In this document: positions 23,560 through 32,835 of the stretch, piece after piece
Layout: the number at the start of each line of letters is the position of its first letter
Numbering within the stretch: position 1 is the first letter of the stretch
The notes under the pieces: generated by a model
The model's input: the letters and a program-made list of their open reading frames with translations, nothing else
What the model was told of the DNA's origin: nothing
The model's database searches: none
Source: Methylobacterium frigidaeris
Lineage (GTDB): Bacteria; Pseudomonadota; Alphaproteobacteria; Rhizobiales; Beijerinckiaceae
Direction: 5' to 3'
NCBI RefSeq assembly: GCF_022179185.1
Contig: NZ_BPQJ01000034.1
Coordinates: 1-64,000, forward strand
Length of the DNA stretch: 64,000 bases
Translations under genes and position numbers: made by a program

Positions 23560-26500
23560 ATGAAATTCACGCGCCTGCGCATCGTCGGCTTCAAGACCTT
23601 CGTCGAGCCGAGCGAGTTCCTGATCGAGCCCGGCCTGACCGGGGTGATCGGGCCGAACGGCTGCGGCAAGTCGAACCTCGTCGAGGCCCTGCGCTGGGTA
23701 ATGGGGGAGAGCTCGCACAAGAGCATGCGCGCCTCCGGCATGGACGACGTGATCTTCTCGGGCTCCGGCGGGCGGGCCGGGCGCAGCCACGCCGAGGTGA
23801 CGCTCACCCTCGACAACGGGGCCCGCACGGCGCCCACCGCCTTCAACGCCGCCGACCTGCTGGAGGTCTCGCGCCGCATCGACCGGGGCGCCGGCTCGAC
23901 CTACCAGGTCAATGGCCGCGAGGTCCGGGCCCGCGACGTGCAGTTGATGTTCGCCGACGCCGCGACCGGCGCGCGCTCCCCCGCCATGGTGCGCCAGGGC
24001 CAGGTGGCGGAGCTGATCGCGGCCAAGCCCCAGGCGCGCCGCCGCATCCTGGAGGACGCCGCCGGCATCGGCGGCCTGCATGCCCGCCGGCACGAGGCGG
24101 AGCTGCGCCTGAAGGCCGCGGAGGAGAACCTGTCGCGCGTCGAGGACGTGCTGACGGCGATCACCGCCGGCGTCGACTCCCTGCGCCGCCAGGCCCGCTC
24201 GGCCCAGCGCTACCGGGCCATCGCCGCCGAGATCCGCCGGCACGAGGCGCTGCTGCTGCTGATCGGGCACACCAATGCCCGCCGCGAGACTCTGGCGGCG
24301 GAAGCCGCCCTCGCCCAGGCCCTCGACCGGCTGGCGGCGGCGCAAGCCGAGCAGGTTGACTCCGCGACCGCGCAAGGCATCGCCGCCGCCGCGCTGCCGC
24401 GCCTGCGCGAGGCGGAAAGCGCCGCCGCGGCCGCGCTGCAGCGCCTGACCCTGGCGGCGGCGCAGCTCGAGGCGCAGGAGCGCCGCAGCGCCGAGCGGCT
24501 GCGCGACCTCGGCCGGCGGATCGTCGACCTGCGCCGCGACCTCGCCCGCGAGGCCGCCTCCCGGGACGACGCGCAGGCGACCCGGGAGCGCCTGGACGGC
24601 GAGGCGGCGGCGCTGATCGAAGCCGAGGACGGAGAAGCGGCGCGGGAGGAGGCCGTGGCCCGGGAGGCGGCGGCGGAGACGAGCCTCGCGGGGGCCGAGG
24701 CGGCACTCGCCGCCGCGCAAGGCGCCCAGGCCGAGCACGCGGCACGGCGCGGCGCCCTGATCCGCGCGGCGGCCGACGAGCGTGCCCGGGCCACCCGTCT
24801 CGCAGCGGAGCAGGCCCGCCTCGCCGGCGAGACGGCCGCGCACGTGGGGTCGGAGCGGCTGAATGCCCTGCGCGAGGCCTACGACGCGGCGAAAGAGGCG
24901 GCCGAGGGCGCCGAGGAGGCGGCGGCAGCCGCCCGCGACGCGGTGGCAGAGTCCCGCGACGCCGAGGCGCGGGGCCGGCCGGTCCTGGCGGCGGCGGAGC
25001 GGGAGGCGGCGCGGCTCGACACCGAGGCCCTCACCCTCACCCGCCTGGTGGCACCGGGCACCGAAGCGCGCTTTTCCCCGATCCTCGACGCGATCACCGT
25101 GGAACCGGGCTACGAGGCGGCCCTGGCGGCGGCCCTCGGCGACGACCTCGAAGCCGCCCTCGACCCGCAAGCCCCGACCCACTGGGCGCTCCTGCCCGAT
25201 CCCGGCACAGATCCGGACCTGCCGGCCGGCGCCCGGCCCCTCGCCGAGCGGGTGACCGGCCCACCCGCCCTCGCCCGCCGCCTGCGCCAGGTCGGATTGG
25301 TGGAGCCGGAGGACGCGGCGGGTCTGCGCGAGCGCCTGCATCCGGGCCAGCGCCTCGTCACCAAGCGGGGCGACCTCACTCGCTGGGACGGCCTCACGGC
25401 CGCGGCGGAAGCGCCGCAGCCGGCGGCCCGCCGGCTCTCCGAGCGCAACCGGATCGAGACGTTGAACGAAGCGGCGGCCGAGGCCCGGGAGCAGGCGGAG
25501 GCCGCGCGGGAAACCCATGACGCGCTCCAGGCCCGGGCCCGGGAAGCGGCCGCGGCGGAGATCCGCGCCCTCGACGGCGCCCGCCTCGCCCGGCGCAACC
25601 TCGACGGTGCCCGCGAACTCTTGAGCCACGCCGAGCGTCGGGAGGCCGAGGCCGCCGCCCGCCGGGTCGCACTGTTCGAGGCCGAGGCGCGCCTCGCCGC
25701 GGATGCCGAGGAGGCGACCGCCCGAGCCGAGGCCGCCGAGGAGGCCCTGGCCGCTCTCGACGAGCCCGGTGACCTCACCACCCGCCTCGACGCCGCCCGG
25801 ATGACGGCCGAGGCGTGCCGGCTCGCCGCCGCCGAGGCCCGGGCGGCCCGCCTGTCGCTGACCCGCGCCGCCGAGGAGTCCGCCGCCCGTCGCGCCGCAC
25901 TCGCCGCCGACCGGGCACGCTGGCAGGAGCGAGCCGAGCGGGCCGAAGCGGCGCTTGACGAACTCAATGACCGCCTCGCCGCCGCCGAGGAGGAACAGGC
26001 CGAACTCGCCGAGGCGCCCGAGACCTTCGCCGAGGAACGCCGCCGGCTCACCGCTGAGACGGACCGCGCCGAGGCCGCCCGGGCTCAGGCCGGCGAGCGC
26101 CTGATCGCCGGTGAGACGCACCTGGCCGAGGCCGAGACGCGGGCGCGGGATGCCCTCGACGCCTTCGCGTCCGCCCGCGAGACCCGGGCAGCCGCCGCCG
26201 CCGCCCACGAGGCCCTGACGCGACGCCTCGCCGAGGTGGTGCGCGCCATCGTCGACAGCCTCGAGACCAATCCGGAGGGCCTCTACGGCCTCGCCGGCGC
26301 GACGCCCGGCGATCCCCTGCCGGAGGTCGCCGCCGTCGAGGCGAAGGCCGCCGCCTTGCGAGCCGACCGCGACCGGCTCGGCGCCGTGAACCTGCGGGCC
26401 GAGGAGGAATTGCGCGACACGGAGGGGCGACGCGACGAGCTGGGGCGCGAGCGCGACGAGCTGATCGAGGCGATCCGGCGCCTGCGCGGTGCGATCCAGG

Positions 26501-27003
26501 GCCTCAACCGCGAGGGGCGCGAGCGCCTGCTCGCCGCCTTCACGGCGGTGAACGGGCATTTCGAGCGCCTGTTCACGACCCTGTTCGGCGGCGGCACCGC
26601 CGAGCTGACGCTCGTCGATTCCGACGACCCGCTGGAAGCCGGCCTCGACATCCTGGCCCGGCCGCCGGGCAAGAAGCCCCAGACCATGACGCTGCTCTCG
26701 GGCGGCGAGCAGGCCCTGACGGCGACCGCGCTGATCTTCGCGGTGTTCCTCACCAACCCGTCGCCGGTCTGTGTCCTCGACGAGGTCGACGCGCCCCTCG
26801 ACGACGCCAATGTCGAGCGCTACTGCGACCTGCTGTCGGCGATGGCCCGCGACACCGACACCCGCTTCATCGTCATCACCCACAACCCGATCACCATGGC
26901 GCGGATGGACCGGCTGTTCGGCGTGACGATGGCCGAGCGGGGGGTGTCGCAGCTCGTCTCGGTCGACCTCGCGACGGCCGAACGGCTGGTCGAGACGGTT
27001 TAA
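23560..27003 (+). CDS. smc: Chromosome segregation ATPase SMC
   Basis: 1147 residues. SMC dimers with ScpA and ScpB compact and separate the chromosome. Walker A is at about 31-39 (GPNGCGKSN). Long Ala/Glu/Arg-rich coiled coils flank a hinge at about 490-620 (FSPILDAITVEPGYEAALAA to TKRGDLTRWDG). The C-terminal half holds the signature LLSGGEQALTATALIFA and Walker B VCVLDEVDAPLDDANV. Length and layout are normal. Start ATG 23560 follows a short spacer after the DsbA-like gene. The coding strand's bias leaves a long antisense frame that is not a gene. Confidence 0.96.
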   Translation: MKFTRLRIVGFKTFVEPSEFLIEPGLTGVIGPNGCGKSNLVEALRWVMGESSHKSMRASGMDDVIFSGSGGRAGRSHAEVTLTLDNGARTAPTAFNAADLLEVSRRIDRGAGSTYQVNGREVRARDVQLMFADAATGARSPAMVRQGQVAELIAAKPQARRRILEDAAGIGGLHARRHEAELRLKAAEENLSRVEDVLTAITAGVDSLRRQARSAQRYRAIAAEIRRHEALLLLIGHTNARRETLAAEAALAQALDRLAAAQAEQVDSATAQGIAAAALPRLREAESAAAAALQRLTLAAAQLEAQERRSAERLRDLGRRIVDLRRDLAREAASRDDAQATRERLDGEAAALIEAEDGEAAREEAVAREAAAETSLAGAEAALAAAQGAQAEHAARRGALIRAAADERARATRLAAEQARLAGETAAHVGSERLNALREAYDAAKEAAEGAEEAAAAARDAVAESRDAEARGRPVLAAAEREAARLDTEALTLTRLVAPGTEARFSPILDAITVEPGYEAALAAALGDDLEAALDPQAPTHWALLPDPGTDPDLPAGARPLAERVTGPPALARRLRQVGLVEPEDAAGLRERLHPGQRLVTKRGDLTRWDGLTAAAEAPQPAARRLSERNRIETLNEAAAEAREQAEAARETHDALQARAREAAAAEIRALDGARLARRNLDGARELLSHAERREAEAAARRVALFEAEARLAADAEEATARAEAAEEALAALDEPGDLTTRLDAARMTAEACRLAAAEARAARLSLTRAAEESAARRAALAADRARWQERAERAEAALDELNDRLAAAEEEQAELAEAPETFAEERRRLTAETDRAEAARAQAGERLIAGETHLAEAETRARDALDAFASARETRAAAAAAHEALTRRLAEVVRAIVDSLETNPEGLYGLAGATPGDPLPEVAAVEAKAAALRADRDRLGAVNLRAEEELRDTEGRRDELGRERDELIEAIRRLRGAIQGLNREGRERLLAAFTAVNGHFERLFTTLFGGGTAELTLVDSDDPLEAGLDILARPPGKKPQTMTLLSGGEQALTATALIFAVFLTNPSPVCVLDEVDAPLDDANVERYCDLLSAMARDTDTRFIVITHNPITMARMDRLFGVTMAERGVSQLVSVDLATAERLVETV

Positions 27004-27069
27004 CCAGGGCACCGCAAAAATTGCGAAATCCGCCGAAAGTCCAATGACTTAACGAGAGCCCGGGATGCC

Positions 27070-27098
27070 TTGACACCCAAGGTGGGCGAAACTATGGT
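27070..27098 (+). promoter_or_regulatory. Sigma70-type promoter of the atp (F0) operon
   Basis: TTGACA (27070-27075), a 17-base spacer, and TATGGT (27093-27098): a consensus -35 and a 4-of-6 -10, 62 bases before the atpI start. It is the best promoter match I found in the window. Confidence 0.7.
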
Positions 27099-27160
27099 GC
27101 GCCCGCTCGACGGGGGTAGCCGGACCGGATCTCCTCATCCTTCACACGCGAGGTTTCGCC

Positions 27161-27538
27161 ATGAGCGGCAACGACCCGCGAGGGAAGGACGGCACCGGTG
27201 AGGGCTCCTCCCCCGACGACGACCTCTCCGCGAGGCTCAAGCGTCTCGAGATGCAGATCGACCGGAAGCGCCCCGCGGCGGCTCCCGATCCTTCGTCGCG
27301 TCAAGACCGCGGCCAGCCTTCGTCCCTCGGCGTCGCCATGCGGCTGTCCACGGAATTCGTGGCCGGCGTGCTGGCGGGCGGCCTCCTCGGCTGGGGCTGC
27401 GATCGTCTCCTGGGCACCAAGCCCTGGGGCCTGATCGTCCTGCTCGTCCTGGGCTTCGCGGCCGGAATCTACAACGTGATGCGCGTTTCCGGATTTTTTC
27501 CGGCCGCGGACACGAAGAAAGGCCCGCCAGGGTCTTGA
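27161..27538 (+). CDS. atpI: ATP synthase protein I (AtpI)
   Basis: 125 residues. The first 60 are charged and disordered (DDDLSARLKRLEMQIDRKRP). Two membrane segments follow (about 63-80 and 88-106, FVAGVLAGGLLGWGCDRLLG and LIVLLVLGFAAGIYNVMRV), with the family pattern G-x-x-D-x-x-x-G-T-x-P-W. AtpI helps assemble the c-ring of F0 in the inner membrane. It heads the operon atpI-atpB-atpE-b'-b, directly after a good promoter. Confidence 0.9.
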   Translation: MSGNDPRGKDGTGEGSSPDDDLSARLKRLEMQIDRKRPAAAPDPSSRQDRGQPSSLGVAMRLSTEFVAGVLAGGLLGWGCDRLLGTKPWGLIVLLVLGFAAGIYNVMRVSGFFPAADTKKGPPGS

Positions 27539-27629
27539 TCATCCGGTGGATGCCGTGCATCCGCCTGCACGGATTGGCAGCGCGGCGGGAAAAGCCCGCG
27601 GCAGCGACACACGAGGGGGCGGGACCGGC

Positions 27630-28385
27630 ATGGCCGTCAAGATGGATCCGATCCACCAGTTCGAGCTGAAGCCGCTGGTTTCGTTCGGGCATATCGGCCA
27701 CCAGAACATCGCCTTCACCCAGTCGGCGCTGTACATGTTCCTGGCCGTGGGGCTCATCGCGCTCCTGACGATCTGGGCCACGCGCAGCCGCGCGGTGGTG
27801 CCGGGCCGGGCGCAGTCCCTCGCTGAGGTGTTCTACGAGTTCATCGGCCAGACGGTGCACCAGTCGGCCGGCCACGGCAGCGAGCGCTTCGTGCCGCTGG
27901 TCTTCTCCCTGTTCATGTTCATCCTGCTCTTGAACCTGTTCGGGATGATCCCCTACGCCTTCGCGGTGACCAGCCACATCATCGTCACCTTCATGCTGGC
28001 GCTGGTGGTGATCCTCACCGTGGTGATCTACGGCTTCATGGCCCACGGCACCCACTTCCTCGGCCTGTTCGTGCCCCCCGGCGTGCCCGGCTGGCTCAAG
28101 CCGCTGATCGTGGTGATCGAGGTCGTGTCGTTCATCTCGCGTCCCATCAGCCTCTCGGTCCGTCTCTTCGCCAACATGCTGGCGGGCCACATCGCGCTGA
28201 AGATCTTCGCGGGCTTCGTCCCGGCCCTGCTCGCCGCCGGCGTCTGGGGCATCCTCTCGCCCCTGCCCCTCGCCCTCTCGGTCGCCGTCACGGCCCTCGA
28301 GATGCTGGTCGCGGTGCTGCAGGCCTACGTCTTCGCGACGCTGACCTCGATCTACCTCAGCGACGCCCTGCATCCGGGCCACTGA
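27630..28385 (+). CDS. atpB: F0F1 ATP synthase subunit a
   Basis: 251 residues from ATG 27630 (MAVKMDPIHQFELKPL); upstream codons in the frame are not typical. Subunit a carries the proton half-channels beside the c-ring. Five or six membrane segments are seen, with the essential Arg in the SLSVRLFANMLAGH helix and a conserved polar pattern in the last helix (AVLQAYVFATLTSIYLSDAL). It lies 91 bases after atpI and 126 before atpE, in the standard order. Confidence 0.96.
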   Translation: MAVKMDPIHQFELKPLVSFGHIGHQNIAFTQSALYMFLAVGLIALLTIWATRSRAVVPGRAQSLAEVFYEFIGQTVHQSAGHGSERFVPLVFSLFMFILLLNLFGMIPYAFAVTSHIIVTFMLALVVILTVVIYGFMAHGTHFLGLFVPPGVPGWLKPLIVVIEVVSFISRPISLSVRLFANMLAGHIALKIFAGFVPALLAAGVWGILSPLPLALSVAVTALEMLVAVLQAYVFATLTSIYLSDALHPGH

Positions 28386-28511
28386 GGCGGCCGGGGCCAT
28401 CAGGCCCCGCCCCTCGCCCGCGATCGCAACACCCGAGCTTCCCACCCCGGTTCGCCGTGTCGCGGCCGGATCCCACCCGCCAGACGACTAGACGACCTTA
28501 GGAGCACCACG

Positions 28512-28739
28512 ATGGATCCCGTTGCTGCGAAGTACATCGGCGCCGGCCTCGCCTGCCTCGGCATGGCGGGCGCCGCCGTGGGCCTCGGCAACCTGTTCGG
28601 CCAGTTCTTCGCCGGCGCCCTGCGCAACCCCTCCGCGGCCGACAGCCAGCGCGCCAACCTGCTCCTCGGCTTCGCGCTGACCGAGGCGCTGGGCATCTTC
28701 TCGCTGCTCGTCGCGCTGCTGCTGCTGTTCGCCGTCTGA
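28512..28739 (+). CDS. atpE: F0F1 ATP synthase subunit c
   Basis: 75 residues forming a two-helix hairpin: helix 1 rich in Gly/Ala (AGLACLGMAGAAVGLGNLFG), polar loop RNPSA, and helix 2 with the proton-binding E58 in LLGFALTEALGIFSL. Pattern and length are typical of alphaproteobacterial c subunits. The Q-x-N near E58 suggestive of sodium binding is not present, so it is proton-driven. Confidence 0.96.
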   Translation: MDPVAAKYIGAGLACLGMAGAAVGLGNLFGQFFAGALRNPSAADSQRANLLLGFALTEALGIFSLLVALLLLFAV

Positions 28740-28770
28740 TCCGGCGAGGATTGCCTCAGGTGGTCCACCC

Positions 28771-28804
28771 GCGCACCGGGCCTTTCCAGGAGGGTCCGGT
28801 GCGC
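28771..28804. promoter_or_regulatory. Intercistronic hairpin after atpE
   Basis: GCGCACCGG (28771-28779) pairs perfectly with CCGGTGCGC (28796-28804), extendable inward by three more pairs including one G-T. There is no T-run. Hairpins between the c-subunit gene and the next gene often stabilise the abundant atpE message; that role is inferred. Confidence 0.4.
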
Positions 28805-28933
28805 GCGCGTTAAGGGCGCCTGACACCACGACTTCGTGCAGCCGCCGCCCCCGCGAGGCGTGGCGGTGCGACGGCCGGCCCGGCCGAGCGCTCGGCGGGA
28901 GCGCTTCGTCTCCCCTCACACCCGGACGACACC

Positions 28934-29509
28934 ATGGCGCAGCCACATGCACCGGCTCCCACCAACGAAGGGATCATCAACGTGCCGGCCTCCGAGCATG
29001 GCGGCGGATTCCCGCCGTTCGAGAGCAGCACCTTCGCGGCGCAGATCCTCTGGCTCGCGCTCGCCTTCGGCCTGCTCTACTACCTGATGTCGAGAGTCGC
29101 CCTGCCGCAGATCGCCGGCATCCTGCACGACCGGCAGGCCCGCCTCTCCGGCGACCTCGACCAGGCCGTCCGCGCCAAGGCCGAGGCCGACAGCGCCCGC
29201 GACACCTACGAGCGCGCGCTCAAGGACGCCCAGGACAAGGCCAAGGGCATCGCCCAGACCACCCGCGAGCAGCTCGCCTCTGAGGCCGAGACCCGCCGCA
29301 AGTCCCTCGAGGCCGACCTGGCGACCAAGCTCGCCGAGGCCGAGGGCCAGATCCGCACCCGCACCGCCACCGCGATGAGCAGCGTGCGCGAGGTAGCCGC
29401 CGACGCCGCGACCGCCATCGTCGAGCGCCTGACCGGCCAGGCGCCGGACCGCGCCGCCGTCGAGGCGGCCTACGACCGCGCCGCCGCGCGGCCCCAGACC
29501 GTGCACTGA
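28934..29509 (+). CDS. atpG: F0F1 ATP synthase subunit b' (second b subunit)
   Basis: 191 residues. A polar, GFPPFESSTF-containing N-terminus leads into one membrane helix (about 36-54, QILWLALAFGLLYYLMSRV), then a long charged coiled coil (DRQARLSGDLDQAVRAKAEA onward). This is the b' form of the peripheral stalk found in photosynthetic and many alphaproteobacterial ATP synthases, where b and b' make a heterodimer. It is followed 18 bases later by the b gene. Confidence 0.92.
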   Translation: MAQPHAPAPTNEGIINVPASEHGGGFPPFESSTFAAQILWLALAFGLLYYLMSRVALPQIAGILHDRQARLSGDLDQAVRAKAEADSARDTYERALKDAQDKAKGIAQTTREQLASEAETRRKSLEADLATKLAEAEGQIRTRTATAMSSVREVAADAATAIVERLTGQAPDRAAVEAAYDRAAARPQTVH

Positions 29510-29527
29510 GCCGCAGGAGATCACGAC

Positions 29528-30016
29528 ATGCTGTTCGATGCGGAATTCTGGGTCGCGGTCGCCTTCGTGGTGTTCTGCGGCATCGCCTGGAAGATGGGCC
29601 TGTTCGACCAGATCATCGGCGGGCTCGACAAGCGCGGCGCCCGCGTGCGCAAGGAACTCGAGGAGGCCCGGCGCCTGCGCGAGGAGGCCGAGGCCGTCCT
29701 GGCGGATTACAAGCGCCGCCGCTCCGAGGCCGAGCGCGAGGCCGCCGAGATCGTCGCTAACGCCCGCGCCGAGGCCGAGGCCGCTGCCGCCGAGGGTCAT
29801 GCCCGCCTGAACGAGTTCGTCGCCCGCCGCACCAAGGCGGCGGAGACCAAGATCGCCCAGGCCGAGGCCCAGGCCGCCGCCGAGGTGCGAGCCGCCGCGG
29901 CGGAAGCCGCCGTGCGGGTCTCCGAGTCCATCCTGCGGGAGAAGGTCAGCGGCGACGCCGCTCAGGACCTGGTCCGCCGCAGCCTCGGCGAGGTACGGAC
30001 CCGCCTGCGGGCCTGA
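29528..30016 (+). CDS. atpF: F0F1 ATP synthase subunit b
   Basis: 162 residues. A short N-terminal membrane helix (about 6-24, FWVAVAFVVFCGIAWKMGLF) is followed by an alanine/glutamate/arginine coiled coil (ARVRKELEEARRLREEAEAV onward) ending near VRTRLRA. It pairs with b' to form the peripheral stalk that holds F1 still. The gene begins after AGGAG and closes the operon with a clear terminator. The F1 genes are elsewhere, as is usual in this class. Confidence 0.94.
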   Translation: MLFDAEFWVAVAFVVFCGIAWKMGLFDQIIGGLDKRGARVRKELEEARRLREEAEAVLADYKRRRSEAEREAAEIVANARAEAEAAAAEGHARLNEFVARRTKAAETKIAQAEAQAAAEVRAAAAEAAVRVSESILREKVSGDAAQDLVRRSLGEVRTRLRA

Positions 30017-30048
30017 CCTGTCGCGACAATTGCGGTAACGCTTCTGAG

Positions 30049-30070
30049 AGCCGCCTTCGGGCGGCTTTCT
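30049..30070 (+). terminator. Intrinsic terminator of the atp operon
   Basis: AGCCGCC (30049-30055), a TTCG tetraloop, GGCGGCT (30060-30066) and TTCTT. It is a compact GC stem with a stable UUCG loop 33 bases past the atpF stop. Confidence 0.85.
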
Positions 30071-30269
30071 TATTGGGCGAAAGCGAAACCCCATTCGGTC
30101 ATGCCGCAAAGTCTTCGCTTGCGGTCAAAGGAATTATTTTAAGACATAACGTCGACGTCTGGACTCGGCTTCGCTGAAGATGCGCAGACTTTACATGTTT
30201 AACCACAAGAGGATCGCCGGCCGACGTTTTCTGTGGCATAGAACGGGACGAATCGCCGTCGAGCCCGTG

Positions 30270-30527
30270 ATGACCGTCTACTACTTCCACTTCCAATCGG
30301 GCCGCCGCCTGATCATGGACCCCGAGGGGGTCGAGCTGCGCAGTACGGCCGACGCCCTGGAAGTGGCGGCCAAGCTGGCGGCCGGCCTGCTCGACGATCG
30401 CGAAGTCGCCTGCGACTGGACGCGCAGCGCCTTCCGGGTCGAGGACCAGCATCAGCGCCGCGTCCTCCGCCTGCCGATGACGACCGTGCGGGCCCGGGAC
30501 AATCGCAGTCGGGCGCTGCGGAATTAG
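30270..30527 (+). CDS. Small DUF6894-like protein
   Basis: 85 residues from ATG 30270 (MTVYYFHFQSGRRLIMDPEGVEL). The YYFHF start, the D-x-x-G-x-E-L turn, and a following helix (STADALEVAAKLAAGLL) match the small DUF6894-type proteins that occur in many copies in Methylobacterium and other Hyphomicrobiales. Their function is unknown. Met codons further upstream (30180) are out of character with the family. It stands alone after the atp terminator and is convergent with the fcl gene. Confidence 0.7.
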   Translation: MTVYYFHFQSGRRLIMDPEGVELRSTADALEVAAKLAAGLLDDREVACDWTRSAFRVEDQHQRRVLRLPMTTVRARDNRSRALRN

Positions 30528-30578
30528 GGCGAAGAAGCCGGCTCGCGGAGGTGACCGGTCCGCTCGACCGGCCAGCTC

Positions 30579-31535
30579 TCACGCCGCTCCCCTCCAGTTC
30601 TCCCTGAACCACACGTAGACCGACCGGATCCCGTCCCGGAGCGGGATGCGCGGCGCCCATCCCATGGCCTGGAGCGTGTCCGCGCTCATCAGCTTGCGCG
30701 GCGTGCCGTCCGGCTTGCTCAGGTCGTTCGCGATCCGCCCGCGAAAACCCACGACCTCGGCGACGATGCGGGCGAGATCCGCGATCGCGATGTCGGTGCC
30801 GGACCCGACATTGACGTGCGCGTCGCCCGAATAGGTCTGGAGCAGGAAGACCAGCGCGTCGGCGCAATCGTCGACGTGCAGGAATTCCCGCCGCGGCGTG
30901 CCGGTACCCCAGATGACCAGCTCGTCGTCGCCCCGCAGCATCGCCTCGTGGGCCTTGCGGATCAGGGCCGGCAGGACGTGGCTGCCGGTGAGGTCGAAAT
31001 TGTCCTCCGGGCCGTAGAGGTTGGTCGGCATCGCCGAGATGAAGTCGCAGCCGTGCTGGCGGCGATAGGCCTGGACGAGCTTGATCCCGGCGATCTTGGC
31101 GACCGCGTACCACTCGTTGGTCGGCTCGAGCGGCCCGGTCAGCAGGGCATCCTCGGTGATCGGCTGGCGCGCGAATTTCGGGTAGATGCAGCTCGATCCG
31201 AGGAGCAGCAGCCTGCTCACTCCGGTGCGCCGGGCCGCCTCGACCACGTTCGCCTCGATCATGAGGTTGTCGTAGAGGAAATCGGCCGGATAGGTGTCGT
31301 TGGCGAGGATCCCGCCGACCTTGGCGGCGGCGAGCACGACCGCATCGGGCCGCGCCTCCGCCATCCACGCCTCCGTCTCGGCCTGCCGCGTGAGGTCGAC
31401 GGTGCGGCGGTCGGCGGCGAGGATCTCGCAGCCCTCGCGCGCGAGCCGGCGGACCACCGCGCTCCCGACCATGCCCCGGTGCCCGGCGACCCAGACGCGC
31501 TTGCCAGCGAGCGGGTAGAGAAGCTCATTCCGCAT
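30579..31535 (-). CDS. fcl: GDP-L-fucose synthase
   Basis: 318 residues. It turns GDP-4-keto-6-deoxymannose into GDP-L-fucose by epimerisation and NADPH reduction. The Rossmann motif is GHRGMVGSAVVRRL (about 18-31). The catalytic set is visible as SSCIYP, the Y-x3-K of NEWYAVAKIAG, and the REFLHVDDCADA loop. Its first 11 bases overlap the end of gmd, so the two are co-translated. The product feeds fucose-containing polysaccharide or glycan synthesis; no polysaccharide cluster is nearby. Confidence 0.95.
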   Translation of the reverse strand: MRNELLYPLAGKRVWVAGHRGMVGSAVVRRLAREGCEILAADRRTVDLTRQAETEAWMAEARPDAVVLAAAKVGGILANDTYPADFLYDNLMIEANVVEAARRTGVSRLLLLGSSCIYPKFARQPITEDALLTGPLEPTNEWYAVAKIAGIKLVQAYRRQHGCDFISAMPTNLYGPEDNFDLTGSHVLPALIRKAHEAMLRGDDELVIWGTGTPRREFLHVDDCADALVFLLQTYSGDAHVNVGSGTDIAIADLARIVAEVVGFRGRIANDLSKPDGTPRKLMSADTLQAMGWAPRIPLRDGIRSVYVWFRENWRGAA

Positions 31536-32601
31536 GGCGGTGCTGCTCCTTGGCGACGGCCGCGAGATCGTGGCGCACCATCTCGGCGCACAGTTCCTGC
31601 CACTTGGTCTCGTGGACCCAGCCGAGCTTCTCCCGCGCCTTGGTGGGATCGCCGATCAGCAGGTCGACCTCGGTCGGCCGGAAGTAGCGCGGATCGACCT
31701 CGACGAGAACACGCCCGGACCGGGTGCAGACCGCCTTCTCGTCGACGCCGCGGCCGGACCATTCGAGCGTGATGCCGGCCTCCGCGAAGGCGGTGGTGAC
31801 GAAGTCGCGCACCAGGGTCGTCTCCCCAGTCGCCAGCACGTAGTCGTCGGGCGTCTCCTGCTGCAGCATCATCCACATGCCGCGGGCGTACTCGCGGGCG
31901 TGGCCCCAGTCGCGACGAGCGTCGAGATTGCCGAGATAGAGCCGGTCCTGATGCCCGTGCCGGATCGCCGCGACGGCGCGGGTGATCTTGCGGGTCACGA
32001 AGGTCTCGCCGCGCAGCGGACTCTCGTGGTTGAACAGGATGCCGTTCGAGGCGTGCATGCCGTAGGCCTCGCGGTAGTTCACCACGATCCAGTAGGCGTA
32101 GAGCTTCGCGGCCGCGTAGGGGCTGCGGGGATAGAACGGTGTCGTCTCGCTCTGCGGCACCTGCTGCACCAGCCCGTACAGCTCCGAGGTCGAGGCCTGG
32201 TAGAAGCGGGTGTGCCGGGTCAAGCCGAGGATGCGGATCGCCTCCAGGATCCGCAACGTGCCGATGCCGTCGGCATTGGCGGTGTATTCCGGGGTCTCGA
32301 AGCTGACCTGGACGTGGCTCTGCGCCGCCAGGTTGTAGATCTCGTCCGGCTGGACCTGCTGGATCACCCGGATCAGGTTGGTCGAGTCGGTCATGTCCCC
32401 GTAATGGAGCACGAAGCGCTGATCGAGGACGTGGGGATCCTGGTACAGGTGCTCGATTCGCCCGGTGTTGAACGAGGACGAGCGGCGCTTGATGCCGTGG
32501 ACGACGTAGCCCTTCTGCAGCAGGATCTCCGACAGGTAGGCACCGTCCTGCCCCGTCACGCCCGTGATCAAGGCAACTTTCTTCGATCGATCGACTGTCA
32601 T
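31525..32601 (-). CDS. gmd: GDP-mannose 4,6-dehydratase
   Basis: 358 residues. It converts GDP-mannose to GDP-4-keto-6-deoxymannose, the step before Fcl. Visible are the NADP motif GVTGQDGAYLSE (about 14-25), KRRSSSFNTGRIEHL, STSELYG, the Y-x3-K in RSPYAAAKLYAYW and NHESPLRGETFVTRKI. Length and motifs are standard. It leads a two-gene operon with fcl. The 230 bases upstream are unusually AT-rich for this genome (TACGTATTTCCATAATTATA near 32623-32642) and probably hold the promoter. Confidence 0.96.
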   Translation of the reverse strand: MTVDRSKKVALITGVTGQDGAYLSEILLQKGYVVHGIKRRSSSFNTGRIEHLYQDPHVLDQRFVLHYGDMTDSTNLIRVIQQVQPDEIYNLAAQSHVQVSFETPEYTANADGIGTLRILEAIRILGLTRHTRFYQASTSELYGLVQQVPQSETTPFYPRSPYAAAKLYAYWIVVNYREAYGMHASNGILFNHESPLRGETFVTRKITRAVAAIRHGHQDRLYLGNLDARRDWGHAREYARGMWMMLQQETPDDYVLATGETTLVRDFVTTAFAEAGITLEWSGRGVDEKAVCTRSGRVLVEVDPRYFRPTEVDLLIGDPTKAREKLGWVHETKWQELCAEMVRHDLAAVAKEQHRHAE

Positions 32602-32835
32602 AGGCCGCCCGTTGAATTACTTACGTATTTCCATAATTATATTGGAAACACGACTTCGAAGGCAACCCGACACGCCGCGGCTGGATGCGCATGACATCTT
32701 GACGCATCGGCCGGCATCAATGAATAGCGAATTTAATCCCCGAATTCTCTGGCCTCAGTACTTTGACACGATTGCAGCACCGCCCCGCGCCCGGCGATCG
32801 GGCGCGGAGAGCGGGCACAGGCCACCGTCGGCGGC

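Noticed and set aside
22360..27012. 1550-codon minus-strand open frame opposite dciA, dsbA-like and smc
   Set aside because: It is antisense to well-supported genes, is low-complexity, and arises from the GC-rich codon bias.
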